A DNA stretch of 64,000 nucleotides, from contig NC_014207.1 of the NCBI RefSeq assembly GCF_000093025.1, positions 806,001-870,000 on the forward strand, written 5' to 3'. Of this stretch, positions 18,577 through 26,678 are shown piece by piece; within the stretch, counting starts at the first letter, position 1; each line of letters opens with the position of its first letter. The notes below the pieces were generated by a model, which saw nothing but the letters and a program-made list of their open reading frames with translations, searched no databases and was not told the origin of the DNA. The position numbers were made by a program, and so were the translations under genes. This DNA is from Methylotenera versatilis 301 (GTDB taxonomy: Bacteria > Pseudomonadota > Gammaproteobacteria > Burkholderiales > Methylophilaceae).

Positions 18577-19384
18577 TCAAGTGTTGGCCATGCTTGGCTC
18601 TGACAACGTTGCGGTTGTTCATCAATCAGTTGGCTTGCAGAAAAAAATGATCGACCAAAAACAGGTCACGATTTCAAAGCATAGCGAGGAGGCGAAATCG
18701 GAGGTGCCAGCTTGGCAACCAGCTACACATCACTTAGATGCACTACTTACCTCAATGCAGTTGAGAGCTAAAGCAACATTAAACATTACGTTATCAAGCG
18801 ACTTTGTCAGATATTTGGCCCTTCCAGCACAACCAATACATATGAGCACAAAAGAGAAGTTAGCTTATGCCGCAGCTTCTTACCGTGAAATTTACGGTGA
18901 AGTAGTAGAGAAGTGGGACATTAAGCTAAATAACGCTCCCGTCCACCAAACAACGATTGCAGTAGCGATAGATCGTGATTTATTAAGGGCACTTCATCAG
19001 CTAGCCATCAAACATGATTTAAAGCTGATAGGAGTTCAACCTTATTTAATGAATGCATTTAATTGCTTATCTAAACAATTGGGGAAAATTAGCGGCTATT
19101 TGATCATTGTGGAGTTGAAGCGATTGTTGTTGATTAACTTGAATCACGGTGATTGTGTGAATCTACGTACATTTCCGCTAAGTTGCGATTGGCAGTTAGC
19201 ATTAAAGAGTTTAATGCTACGCGAATTGATGTTAAAAGATACTGAAAATAAAGAAGTCCTTGTCTATGCACCCTTACATAAAAGTGCCGTGATTCATGCA
19301 ATTGAAGGTTGGACAATTAGGCGGATTGGCGCATTAAAAAATAATTTAAGTGCCGCACGATTTAGCATGCTTGAGGTTGCTTAA
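18557..19384 (+). CDS. PilM/MshI/GspL-like assembly protein
   Basis: A 275-residue cytoplasmic-type protein starting at GTG 18557 inside the end of gspE. The middle and C-terminal part resembles the actin-like fold of MshI/PilM/GspL proteins: TLNITLSSDFVRYLALP, TTIAVAIDRDLLRAL, LKLIGVQPYLMNAFN. No membrane helix is visible, so it probably acts as the cytoplasmic half of a GspL-type linker whose membrane partner is the next gene. This split matches MSHA/type IV pilus style assembly more than a classical Gsp operon. Identification rests on position and weak motifs. Confidence 0.65.
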   Translation: MSLLSVNQVLAMLGSDNVAVVHQSVGLQKKMIDQKQVTISKHSEEAKSEVPAWQPATHHLDALLTSMQLRAKATLNITLSSDFVRYLALPAQPIHMSTKEKLAYAAASYREIYGEVVEKWDIKLNNAPVHQTTIAVAIDRDLLRALHQLAIKHDLKLIGVQPYLMNAFNCLSKQLGKISGYLIIVELKRLLLINLNHGDCVNLRTFPLSCDWQLALKSLMLRELMLKDTENKEVLVYAPLHKSAVIHAIEGWTIRRIGALKNNLSAARFSMLEVA

Positions 19385-19983
19385 TGAGTCATAGGTTTGA
19401 TTTAGATTTTATTCAACATCCGCCTTTTTCACTTTCAAGTTGGACTTGGCTCGGCATTAGCGTGCTATTAACAAGTTTTATAATCACATTCTTTACTTGG
19501 CAACTATATCAAACCAAGCAAGTAACTCTGGCTGAAGTTTCATCCAAACTGCTTGAAATTGAGCAACAATTAAATCGTAAAGAAACACCAGTCAATCATG
19601 TCAGCATTGAAATAGCACCAGATGAAAGGTTACAAATTCAGGCTACTGTGACGGCATTGATGGCGCCCTGGGCATCTTTATTACTAGGGATAGAAGCATC
19701 TGATATGCAAGATGTTGCGTTGTTGAGTTTTGAACCAAATCGTAAAAAGAATCAAGTAACACTGACAGGAGAGGCTAAAAACTTAGAGTCCATATTCGCT
19801 TATATTCAAAAGCTGGAGGCTCAGCCTACACTGGAGAAAGTCTATCTTCAAAAGCATAGTATAGATGAAGCCAATCTATCAAAACCAGTTACCTTCACGG
19901 TGTATGCGCAATGGAGAAATTCTGAGCAATCAGCAAGTGCCATCCAATCACTAAATAATGAAAAGATTAACATCAATGAATAA
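19384..19983 (+). CDS. PilN-like inner-membrane assembly protein
   Basis: A 199-residue bitopic protein: a short cytoplasmic N-terminus, one transmembrane helix at about residues 22-43 (WLGISVLLTSFIITFFTWQL), a short coiled stretch (LAEVSSKLLEIEQQLNRK) and a periplasmic ferredoxin-like domain of the PilN/GspL-C kind (NQVTLTGEAKNLESIFAYIQ). It starts directly at the stop of the PilM-like gene, consistent with a PilM-N-O type subcomplex that links ATPase and secretin. Confidence 0.7.
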   Translation: MSHRFDLDFIQHPPFSLSSWTWLGISVLLTSFIITFFTWQLYQTKQVTLAEVSSKLLEIEQQLNRKETPVNHVSIEIAPDERLQIQATVTALMAPWASLLLGIEASDMQDVALLSFEPNRKKNQVTLTGEAKNLESIFAYIQKLEAQPTLEKVYLQKHSIDEANLSKPVTFTVYAQWRNSEQSASAIQSLNNEKININE

Positions 19984-20545
19984 GATTGATGTTAATCACC
20001 TGCGTTGGCTAGTAAGTAAGTATCTAAGTGCGCTTGGGCTTTGGGGGCTACTAGGTGTCGCCATTATAGTCAGTTGTTTACTCATCTACGTAACTTACAT
20101 CATGGAATTGGATGAGCAGATAACACTGACGCAATCCAAGCTAAAGCAGCATAGTCAACCCTCCATAAAATTAGCGACACTACCAAAAACGCAAATACAG
20201 ACTACAGCACAAGATGTTACCAAGTTTTATGACTTGTTTCCTGCAGGTGCCAGTTTGCCTAAATGGTTAAGCATGATGGACGCAATGGCAATCAAGCGGC
20301 ATTTGATTTTAAATCGCGGTGATTACAAGCTTTCGCAAACAAAACAGGGGGAGCTGTTACGTTACGAAATAGTCTTTCCAGTGGTTGGTCAATATATTCA
20401 AATACGTCAGTTTATTGCAGATGTATTGTTGAAGTTGCCAGCGCTTGCACTTAATGATTTGCAAATAAAACGTGAAAATTCTTTATCGCCAACCGTGGAA
20501 GCTAGATTAGTCTTTGTGCTATTTTTAAAAGGTGATTCATGGTGA
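19958..20545 (+). CDS. PilO/GspM-like inner-membrane protein
   Basis: A bitopic protein of up to 195 residues with a transmembrane helix near residues 27-51 (LGLWGLLGVAIIVSCLLIYV), a short coiled coil and a periplasmic domain typical of PilO/GspM (YEIVFPVVGQYIQIRQFIAD). ATG 19958 lies within the previous gene; ATG 19976 is an alternative closer to the junction. It presumably forms a heterodimer with the PilN-like protein. Confidence 0.68.
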   Translation: MKRLTSMNKIDVNHLRWLVSKYLSALGLWGLLGVAIIVSCLLIYVTYIMELDEQITLTQSKLKQHSQPSIKLATLPKTQIQTTAQDVTKFYDLFPAGASLPKWLSMMDAMAIKRHLILNRGDYKLSQTKQGELLRYEIVFPVVGQYIQIRQFIADVLLKLPALALNDLQIKRENSLSPTVEARLVFVLFLKGDSW

Positions 20546-21183
20546 GCGTTAATTCTACGATTAAAATTCCCATGATGAAAAAGAGCACCAATGAGTCTAG
20601 TAAATGGCTTTATATCGTGCTTTTTATTACATTAGGTATCACTATTTGGACTGCCTTGCATAAAGAAAACCCGTCTGATGAAGCTATAGAGTTGGTGCCC
20701 AATAAGTTTGCTAGCAACACTAAAAACCATCATTCACCAAGTGTTCGTAATAGTCAGCACGACAATATTCAAACAAATAAAACTGAGTCTGTAAGTAACA
20801 GCTACAGCCTTATTCCTTGGCAAGGACTTCAGCGAGAGCCACTTGTAAGCACGCCTCATGATGCATTTAAAGTGCATTCATGGGTAGTGATAACACCAGC
20901 TAAAAAAGTTAAACCATTACCGCCACCGCCACCTGTTGCACCCAATACTCCGTTTATTTACGCAGGAAAATTGGAAAACTCTCCTAAGGGTACGCAAGTA
21001 TTCTTGCTGGGTAATAACAAACTTTATTCTGTCGTGATGGGCGAAAAGGTCGATATGCAGTGGCGATTGGATAGTGAAGACGCTAACACATTGCAATTCA
21101 CTTATTTGCCGCTCAATTTAAAGCAAGTCCTATCCAAGTCAGCCAAGCAAACGGCACCAATTGCAGAAGAAATAAATCAGTAA
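20539..21183 (+). CDS. Proline-rich GspC/PilP-like periplasmic protein
   Basis: A 214-residue protein with an N-terminal signal anchor (about residues 22-40, WLYIVLFITLGITIWTAL), a low-complexity linker, a proline run (KPLPPPPPVAPNTPFIYAGK) and a C-terminal beta domain (KGTQVFLLGNNKLYSVVMGE) like the homology region of GspC or PilP. These proteins connect the inner-membrane platform to the secretin. It overlaps the preceding gene by 7 bp and is followed, 12 bp later, by the secretin. The function is inferred from position and layout. Confidence 0.6.
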   Translation: MVSVNSTIKIPMMKKSTNESSKWLYIVLFITLGITIWTALHKENPSDEAIELVPNKFASNTKNHHSPSVRNSQHDNIQTNKTESVSNSYSLIPWQGLQREPLVSTPHDAFKVHSWVVITPAKKVKPLPPPPPVAPNTPFIYAGKLENSPKGTQVFLLGNNKLYSVVMGEKVDMQWRLDSEDANTLQFTYLPLNLKQVLSKSAKQTAPIAEEINQ

Positions 21184-21195
21184 AAGGACTTATGA

Positions 21196-23223
21196 ATGTT
21201 ATCTATTAATAAAAATAATCACATTACGCATTCTTATAAAAGTGTGGTCATCGTCATATTGCTTGTAGCACAGGTTTCAGGCTGTGCTTTTGCACCGTGG
21301 GAGAAGCTTAGCGGTAAAGGTGACGCGCCAGAGTTGCAAGTGGCTGAGGCTAAAAAGAGTGTAGCAAAAAATCCAGAAGCGACAGTTCCACGTAAAAACC
21401 TTTTAGTGACTAATGAGTTGGCTGTGACTAAGTTACTGGCTGAAGCTGAAAAGGCGCGTATCAGTGGGCTGTATGAGGAAGCTAATAGTATTTATGATCG
21501 CGTATTAAATATTTTGCCAGAGGATTCGAGCGCAATTAGTGGCAAAATTAAAGTTGAGCGTGAATTAGCGCAATCTAAAAAAATGTTAAAAGCCAATGAT
21601 TTATTTGCAAATAATAAGTTTGAAGAGGCAAAAGATACACTACATGAAATTCTTATAGAGAATCCTCAACAGGCTCAAGCCATTGCGCTACAGCAGCAGA
21701 TTAAAGATAAACAAGCACCTGCTAATTTAAAGCAGCCACAACTTAAACCACAGTTTGATAAGCCGGTGTCCTTAGAGCTACGTGATGTCAATATTAAAGT
21801 GGTGTTTGAAGCGTTATCAAGGGCTACTGGTATCAATTTTATTTTAGATAAAGACATTAAACCTGATACCAAAGCCAATATTTTTGTGAAAAAAGCGCGT
21901 ATTGAAGATGCAATAGAAATGGTGCTTTCCAGTAATGCATTACAGAAAAAAATATTGTCAGAAAATACGGTTTTAGTATTTCCAAGCACCCAACAAAAAC
22001 TTAAAGACTATCAAGATTTGATGATTCGTAGTTTTTATCTTAGCAATACTACTGCTAAACAAGTCGCCGCCTTAATTAAATCCATGCTTAAAACTAAAGA
22101 CATCTTTGTTGATGATCGCTTGAATATGATGGTGATGCGCGATACGCCAGAAGTGATTCGTATCGCAGAAAAGTTAGTTGCAGCGAATGATATGGCTGAT
22201 CCGGAAGTCATGTTGGAGATTGAAGTGCTTGAAGTTAGCCGAAGCCGTTTACAAGAGCTAGGTGTTGAATACCCAAATAGAATAGGCGTGAATAGCTTAA
22301 TTCCTATCACTACAGTCACATCGGCAACTGGTGTTGTTGCAAGTTCTACAGTAAATACTCCAACGCAATTAACTTTAGAAGGTTTGCTCAACCTCAGCAA
22401 AGGTAGATTCGATGTTTCACCAAATCCCGCTGTTAATTTTAGAAAAACAACGGGTGATGTCAATTTGCTTTCTAATCCGCGGATTAGAGTACGTAATAAT
22501 GAAAAAGCTAAAATTTTAGTGGGTGATAAAGTGCCTGTAATTACAACAACATCTACTGCTAACGTAGGTATTTCTGAAAGTGTGCAGTATGTAGATGTTG
22601 GTTTGAAGTTGGATGTTGAGCCTAGAATCACTGCAGATAACTACGTGAATATTAAAATCGCACTTGAAGTAAGTTCGCTAGGAGAAAGAACGATTACAAG
22701 AAATGGCGCAACGGTTTATACCATTGGTACCCGCGATGCAAATACCATATTGCGTTTAAAAGATGGTGAAACACAGGTTCTAGCTGGCTTGATATCTGAT
22801 GACGAACGTAAAAATGCAAGTAAGTTACCAGGTCTAGGCGACATACCTTTAATCGGTCGGTTATTCTCGAATCAGCAAGATCAAAAAAATAAGACGGAAA
22901 TTGTACTGGCAATTACGCCAAGAATTATTTCTAACATTGCACGACCAAGCGCCGAGGTGTCTGAGTATTGGTCGGGTACAGATGCTGTCATCAATGATAA
23001 GTTACAAACTACTTTACCTGTCACGCCTGCTATCTTGAGTCTGCAAGATCAAGTTAAAGAGAGAATGCGCTTGCAACAAAGTGGTAATGCTGCAGCACCA
23101 GAAGCTACTGCAACTGCCGAACCAACAGAGGTATTACCTCAAAACAATAGTGCTCCTGGTATCAATCCTGATGGTTCTGCAGTGGCGGAGCCAACTCCTG
23201 AAAATGCCTTAAGCTCGCATTGA
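21196..23223 (+). CDS. gspD: Type II secretion secretin, GspD/MshL type
   Basis: Outer-membrane channel of the secretion system. ATG 21196 follows AAAGGA at 21183-21188. The N-terminus is a lipoprotein signal with lipobox VSGC near residue 30, suggesting self-piloting. TPR-like helices follow at about 75-170 (SGLYEEANSIYDRVLNILPE). Then come N0/N1 domains (LELRDVNIKVVFEALSRATG) and the secretin core with LLSNPRIRVRNNEKAKILVG, VGLKLDVEPRI, GLISDDERKNASKLPGLGDI and PLIGRLFSNQ. Its 675 residues and TPR domain make it closer to MSHA/PilQ-like secretins than to a minimal GspD. The C-terminal tail is Ala/Pro/Glu-rich. Confidence 0.92.
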   Translation: MLSINKNNHITHSYKSVVIVILLVAQVSGCAFAPWEKLSGKGDAPELQVAEAKKSVAKNPEATVPRKNLLVTNELAVTKLLAEAEKARISGLYEEANSIYDRVLNILPEDSSAISGKIKVERELAQSKKMLKANDLFANNKFEEAKDTLHEILIENPQQAQAIALQQQIKDKQAPANLKQPQLKPQFDKPVSLELRDVNIKVVFEALSRATGINFILDKDIKPDTKANIFVKKARIEDAIEMVLSSNALQKKILSENTVLVFPSTQQKLKDYQDLMIRSFYLSNTTAKQVAALIKSMLKTKDIFVDDRLNMMVMRDTPEVIRIAEKLVAANDMADPEVMLEIEVLEVSRSRLQELGVEYPNRIGVNSLIPITTVTSATGVVASSTVNTPTQLTLEGLLNLSKGRFDVSPNPAVNFRKTTGDVNLLSNPRIRVRNNEKAKILVGDKVPVITTTSTANVGISESVQYVDVGLKLDVEPRITADNYVNIKIALEVSSLGERTITRNGATVYTIGTRDANTILRLKDGETQVLAGLISDDERKNASKLPGLGDIPLIGRLFSNQQDQKNKTEIVLAITPRIISNIARPSAEVSEYWSGTDAVINDKLQTTLPVTPAILSLQDQVKERMRLQQSGNAAAPEATATAEPTEVLPQNNSAPGINPDGSAVAEPTPENALSSH

Positions 23224-23224
23224 A

Positions 23225-23740
23225 ATGATGATTAACTCACATTTAATGAAAGTTAAGGGCTTTACATTAATAGAGCTCGTGGTAACCGTTACGATAGTTG
23301 CTATTTTGGCTACCGTTGCAATGCCAATGTTACAACTTAGCGTTCAGCGGGTAAAAGAGAATGAGTTGCGAGCCAATTTAAGAGAGATACGAGAAGCGAT
23401 AGATGCCTACAAAAAGTTGGCAGATATGGAAAATGGTCCAATCAAAAAGGTGATAGGCAAGACAGGCTACCCACCCAATTTAGAGGTGTTAGTTGATGGC
23501 GTTGTGGATGAACGCGACCCTAATAAGCACAAAATAAAATTTCTACGCAGAATCCCACTTGATCCTATGCAGCCTGCAAGCCAAGAAAATAATAAGTCTA
23601 ATAGTGGATTAATGAACAATTGGGGATTACGTAGTTATGCCAGTGAGGCAAATCATCCCTCTGAAGGTGATGACGTGTACGATGTTTACTCGCACAGTCA
23701 ACAAGTTGGAATCAATGGCGTACCCTATGCGCAGTGGTAA
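23225..23740 (+). CDS. Pseudopilin (second of the operon)
   Basis: A 171-residue type IV pilin-like protein. Prepilin site is KG|FTLIELVVTV with Glu at mature position 5, followed by a hydrophobic helix and a soluble domain with GYPPNLEVLVDGVVDERD and IPLDPM motifs common to small T2SS pseudopilins. Either ATG 23225 or the internal ATG 23246 (giving MKVKG|FTLIEL) could be the start. It follows the secretin stop by one base. Confidence 0.82.
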   Translation: MMINSHLMKVKGFTLIELVVTVTIVAILATVAMPMLQLSVQRVKENELRANLREIREAIDAYKKLADMENGPIKKVIGKTGYPPNLEVLVDGVVDERDPNKHKIKFLRRIPLDPMQPASQENNKSNSGLMNNWGLRSYASEANHPSEGDDVYDVYSHSQQVGINGVPYAQW

Positions 23741-23746
23741 AACAGC

Positions 23747-24145
23747 ATGAAATATTGTCATCAAAATTATAGGGCTACAATTTTAGGTTTCACTTTAGTT
23801 GAGTTGCTAGTGGTGCTATCAATTTTGGCATTATTGTTAACCCTAGCTACGCCTAGATACTTCAACAGTATAGATCGGGCAAAAGATGCCACACTCATGC
23901 AAGACTTAAATACATTAAGGGAAAGTATTGATAAGTTTTATGCTGATCATGGCGAATATCCAAAATCTTTAGAAGACTTAGTTGAACGGAAATATATACG
24001 AAAAATACCAGTAGACCCCATTACAGGAAAGTCTACAACTTGGATATTTACTCCGCCTGAACAACCCTTGGTCGGTGATATTTATGATATTCATAGTGGC
24101 TCAGAAGGCACTGCAAAAGATGGCACTCGCTATGCCGATTGGTAA
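23747..24145 (+). CDS. Pseudopilin (third of the operon)
   Basis: A 132-residue GspG-like pseudopilin: leader ending LG|FTLVELLVVLSILALLLT, Glu5 present, then DRAKDATLMQDLNTLRESID and GEYPKSLEDLVERKYIRKIP with a PVDPITGKSTTW segment. The C-terminal half resembles the preceding pseudopilin, suggesting local duplication. It ends inside the next gene. Confidence 0.84.
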   Translation: MKYCHQNYRATILGFTLVELLVVLSILALLLTLATPRYFNSIDRAKDATLMQDLNTLRESIDKFYADHGEYPKSLEDLVERKYIRKIPVDPITGKSTTWIFTPPEQPLVGDIYDIHSGSEGTAKDGTRYADW

Positions 24146-24653
24146 TAAATCTACTAGCTACCCAAGTGGCAGTTTAGGCTTTACCTATATCGGCTTGTTG
24201 ATATTCATCGCAATTTCAGGCATTGCTTTAGCTGGGGTTGGTATTGTGTGGCATCAAGATGCGCAGCGAGAACGTGAAAAAGAACTGCTTTTTATCGGGG
24301 AAGAATTTCGCAATGCCATAGGAAGCTATTATGAAAATAGCCCAACTGCCACTAAGCAGTTTCCACAGAATATTGAACAGTTACTTTTAGATGACCGTTT
24401 CCCAACAACTAAACGGCATCTACGTAAGCTCTACAAAGATCCTATCACTCAGAGTAAAACATGGGGGCTTGAGATTGAACAAGGTCATATCATAGGTCTT
24501 TATAGTTTGTCTGCGCAGAAGCCGATTAAGAAATATGGTTTTCCTACGCAATATGATGGTTTTGGTCAGGCAGATAAGTATACGCAGTGGAAGTTTGTAT
24601 ATCTGCCCGGATCAAACCCTGCCAATGTGGTCAGTCAAAACGACGCTTCATAA
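24120..24653 (+). CDS. Pseudopilin-like protein (fourth of the operon)
   Basis: A 177-residue protein with N-terminal segment SLG|FTYIGLLIFIAISGIALA. This looks like a prepilin signal but lacks Glu at position 5, so it may be a GspK-like or atypical minor pseudopilin. The soluble part has EFRNAIGSYYENSP, FPQNIEQLLLD and LYKDPIT. The start is unclear: GTG 24075, ATG 24120 and ATG 24132 are all in frame; 24120 and 24132 give only a short overlap with the preceding gene. Last gene of the operon; the next gene is convergent. Confidence 0.72.
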   Translation: MALAMPIGNKSTSYPSGSLGFTYIGLLIFIAISGIALAGVGIVWHQDAQREREKELLFIGEEFRNAIGSYYENSPTATKQFPQNIEQLLLDDRFPTTKRHLRKLYKDPITQSKTWGLEIEQGHIIGLYSLSAQKPIKKYGFPTQYDGFGQADKYTQWKFVYLPGSNPANVVSQNDAS

Positions 24654-24660
24654 CGATTAT

Positions 24661-25272
24661 TTAATAGTATTGATGATAGTATTTTAAGACTTTAGGCACG
24701 TAGTCTAAAGTTTCTTTATATGGCGGAATCTTTCCGCCATATTTCTTTACTGCAGCAGGGCCAGCGTTGTAAGCCGCTAAAGTGAGGTTTAAATCCCCAT
24801 TAAATATATTAAGTAACTCACGCAAATATTTTGCGCCTGCCACCACATTTTGTTTTGGATCGTTTTTATTTTTCACGTTAAAACGTCGTGATGTTTCTGG
24901 CATTAATTGCATTAAACCATAAGCACCTTTTTTAGATTGCGCATATGGGTTGTGATTAGACTCTGCCGATATAACAGCATGAATAAGCGCTGGCTCGATA
25001 GCAGATTCATTCGAAGCAATGATTACTTCAGCATTAAATGGCAGGGCATTGATATGTTCTGCACTGTGAGAACTAAGTGCCACTCTCTTAGGTGAAGGCG
25101 CAGAGTAAGGCTCTTCAATTTTCAAAGTGTAATGCTCACTATCTTGCGTAATGCTAATTTCAGCAGTCTGAGATAAGTCTATATACACATCAGCCTTAGC
25201 GATATTTAGTTCGCAAAAAGATAAAGCTACAATGGCTTTTAACAAAATTAATATGAGCGATTTTTTCATCAC
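24661..25272 (-). CDS. Lytic transglycosylase with SLT domain
   Basis: A 203-residue periplasmic peptidoglycan-cleaving enzyme. It has a signal peptide (residues 1-28, LILILLKAIVALSFCELNIA), about 55 residues of linker, then a Slt70-like domain. The catalytic Glu lies in ALIHAVISAESNHNPYAQSK, followed by GAYGLMQLMPETSRRFNV, NVVAGAKYLRELL and LTLAAYNAGPAAVKKYGG. It stands tail to tail with the secretion operon (7 bp apart), so it may open the wall for that machine. It is divergent from the epsA-type regulator. Confidence 0.93.
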   Translation of the reverse strand: MMKKSLILILLKAIVALSFCELNIAKADVYIDLSQTAEISITQDSEHYTLKIEEPYSAPSPKRVALSSHSAEHINALPFNAEVIIASNESAIEPALIHAVISAESNHNPYAQSKKGAYGLMQLMPETSRRFNVKNKNDPKQNVVAGAKYLRELLNIFNGDLNLTLAAYNAGPAAVKKYGGKIPPYKETLDYVPKVLKYYHQYY

Positions 25273-25429
25273 ACACAGTGTGCATGGTCAATGTTACAAA
25301 TTAAATAGGCACATGAATTTGATGTATATATTTTATAAAAAAGGATTTTAGAGCACTAAAAAAGAACTATGAGAGGCTGTTATAAAACTGTAAGAAAACT
25401 AACATCTATCGTTAATCTTATTGTCACCT

Positions 25430-25462
25430 TACTAGTTAAAACTGCTAAAAGTTTAAAACTAG
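25430..25462. promoter_or_regulatory. Imperfect palindrome upstream of the EpsA-type regulator
   Basis: ACTAGTTAAAACT, GCTAAA, AGTTTAAAACTAG-like arms: outer CTAGTT/AACTAG and inner AAACT/AGTTT pair, with one base offset between arms. It could be an operator for the regulator gene. It lacks the TAGTCC core. Weak evidence. Confidence 0.3.
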
Positions 25463-25547
25463 AAGAAAAATCATTAACTCCCAATTAAATACAGAAATCA
25501 TCATTAATAACAATGATTGCTTAAGCACTGAGCAACGCCTTGTTTTT

Positions 25548-26291
25548 ATGGATGTGATTACGGAGTCGTTGCGTATTTCGCAGCGTACGCATCTATTTAA
25601 CTGGCTACAAGGTGAGCTGCAATATCTTCTTGGTCATGAAGTCATGATTTTTGGGATTAAATCATCAGAAAATGATACTTATCATTTTGAATACTTTACA
25701 AGTACTCGGTATTTTAATGATGAGCAGTTGTCCAGTGTGATAGAGCAAGAGACTGGCCTGATTAGCCAAATAATAAAAATATGGCGAGAAACTACTTTGC
25801 CGCTATTTGTTACAAATCAGGAAAATATTGAAGACTTCAGTCATTTTTCAGTGATTAACTTTAATGAAGATATCGTAAAAAAATCTGAACTTAAAAATTT
25901 TGTGATGCATGGCTTTGGTGATAATCATAGCAAAATTTCAAGTATTGTTATTTTCGGACGTCTGCATAAATTTCCTAGTATTAATCTAGGAAATATCCTT
26001 GAACTAATTATGCCGCATCTGCATTGCGCCTTGGTAAGAATTACAAGTAGCAGGAGTAATGTGGTGATTAATACGGCGGCAATTGCAAATATCATGACTA
26101 AAAGAGAGTCAGAGATTCTGCAGTGGCTACACATGGGTAAAACTAATTGGGAAATATCTTCAATTCTTGATATTAGCCAACTGACAGTCAAAAACCATGT
26201 GCAAAATATCTTGCGTAAACTTGATGTACAAAATAGAAGTCAGGCCGCAGTGAAAGCCGCAAAACTTGGTTTGATAAAAATGCTCAAGTAA
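25548..26291 (+). CDS. epsA: LuxR-family transcriptional regulator, EpsA type
   Basis: A 247-residue regulator with an N-terminal ligand/sensor-like domain (begins SLRISQRTHLFNWLQGELQ) and a C-terminal LuxR helix-turn-helix from about residue 182: MTKRESEILQWLHMGKTNWE, then EISSILDISQLTVKNHVQNI and LRKLDVQNRSQAAVKAAKLG. It matches the EpsA regulators found beside XrtB exopolysaccharide loci. ATG 25548 has no ribosome site. The frame is open upstream to 25449, and its codons (LSTEQRLVF before the ATG) look protein-like, so the true start may be upstream at a rare codon. It is the only DNA-binding regulator in the window and the obvious candidate for the TAGTCC palindromes. Confidence 0.85.
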   Translation: MDVITESLRISQRTHLFNWLQGELQYLLGHEVMIFGIKSSENDTYHFEYFTSTRYFNDEQLSSVIEQETGLISQIIKIWRETTLPLFVTNQENIEDFSHFSVINFNEDIVKKSELKNFVMHGFGDNHSKISSIVIFGRLHKFPSINLGNILELIMPHLHCALVRITSSRSNVVINTAAIANIMTKRESEILQWLHMGKTNWEISSILDISQLTVKNHVQNILRKLDVQNRSQAAVKAAKLGLIKMLK

Positions 26292-26428
26292 TTTGAGTTG
26301 CATTACTATTTAGCAGTTCTAACGAACTAATCTTAACCAACTCATCTTGCAATAACACCTCACAATCTTCTCTATATTTAGTTACAACACAAAAGTACTT
26401 CCAAAAGACTGACTCTACACTACAAAAA

Positions 26429-26444
26429 TAGTCCGAACGGACTA
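26429..26444. promoter_or_regulatory. TAGTCC-N4-GGACTA palindrome, distal site
   Basis: Perfect TAGTCC-GAAC-GGACTA, centred at 26436.5, 242 bp upstream of the second PEP-CTERM gene. Confidence 0.75.
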
Positions 26445-26533
26445 GCTCATAAATCTCACTTTTTACACTCCCAATGCAAAATTGTTGGCTAGTTCTGGTG
26501 GCAGTTTATTCGTGAGCATCACTATTTTTTCTC

Positions 26534-26549
26534 TAGTCCATACAGACTA
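26534..26549. promoter_or_regulatory. TAGTCC-N4-AGACTA palindrome, proximal site
   Basis: TAGTCC-ATAC-AGACTA with one mismatch between arms, centred at 26541.5, 137 bp upstream of the second PEP-CTERM gene and 105 bp after the distal site, about ten helical turns. Confidence 0.7.
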
Positions 26550-26558
26550 TTAAAAATT

Positions 26559-26601
26559 GAAGCGATGTCACAAGCACTGTGTAAATTGCTCACATCGCTT
26601 A
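26559..26601 (+). promoter_or_regulatory. Long-loop hairpin in the PEP-CTERM leader
   Basis: AAGCGATGT (near 26560-26568) and ACATCGCTT (near 26592-26600) pair over 9 bp, with about 23 bases between. No T run follows, so it is more likely an RNA leader or protein-binding structure than a terminator. Confidence 0.4.
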
Positions 26602-26678
26602 AAGATTATTTGATTAGGCGTTAAGCAGTACCTCTTTTTAGTAGTTTATTTAGTGTTTATTTTTTAGGGAGACTTACA

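Larger units (their letters stand above)
26292..26678. other. Intergenic region before the second PEP-CTERM gene
   Basis: A 387-bp AT-rich stretch without an ORF. It contains two TAGTCC-type palindromes (26429-26444 and 26534-26549) and an 8-9 bp inverted repeat (AAGCGATGT near 26560, ACATCGCTT near 26592) with a long loop. A further 78 bp of leader precedes the start codon. Confidence 0.6.
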
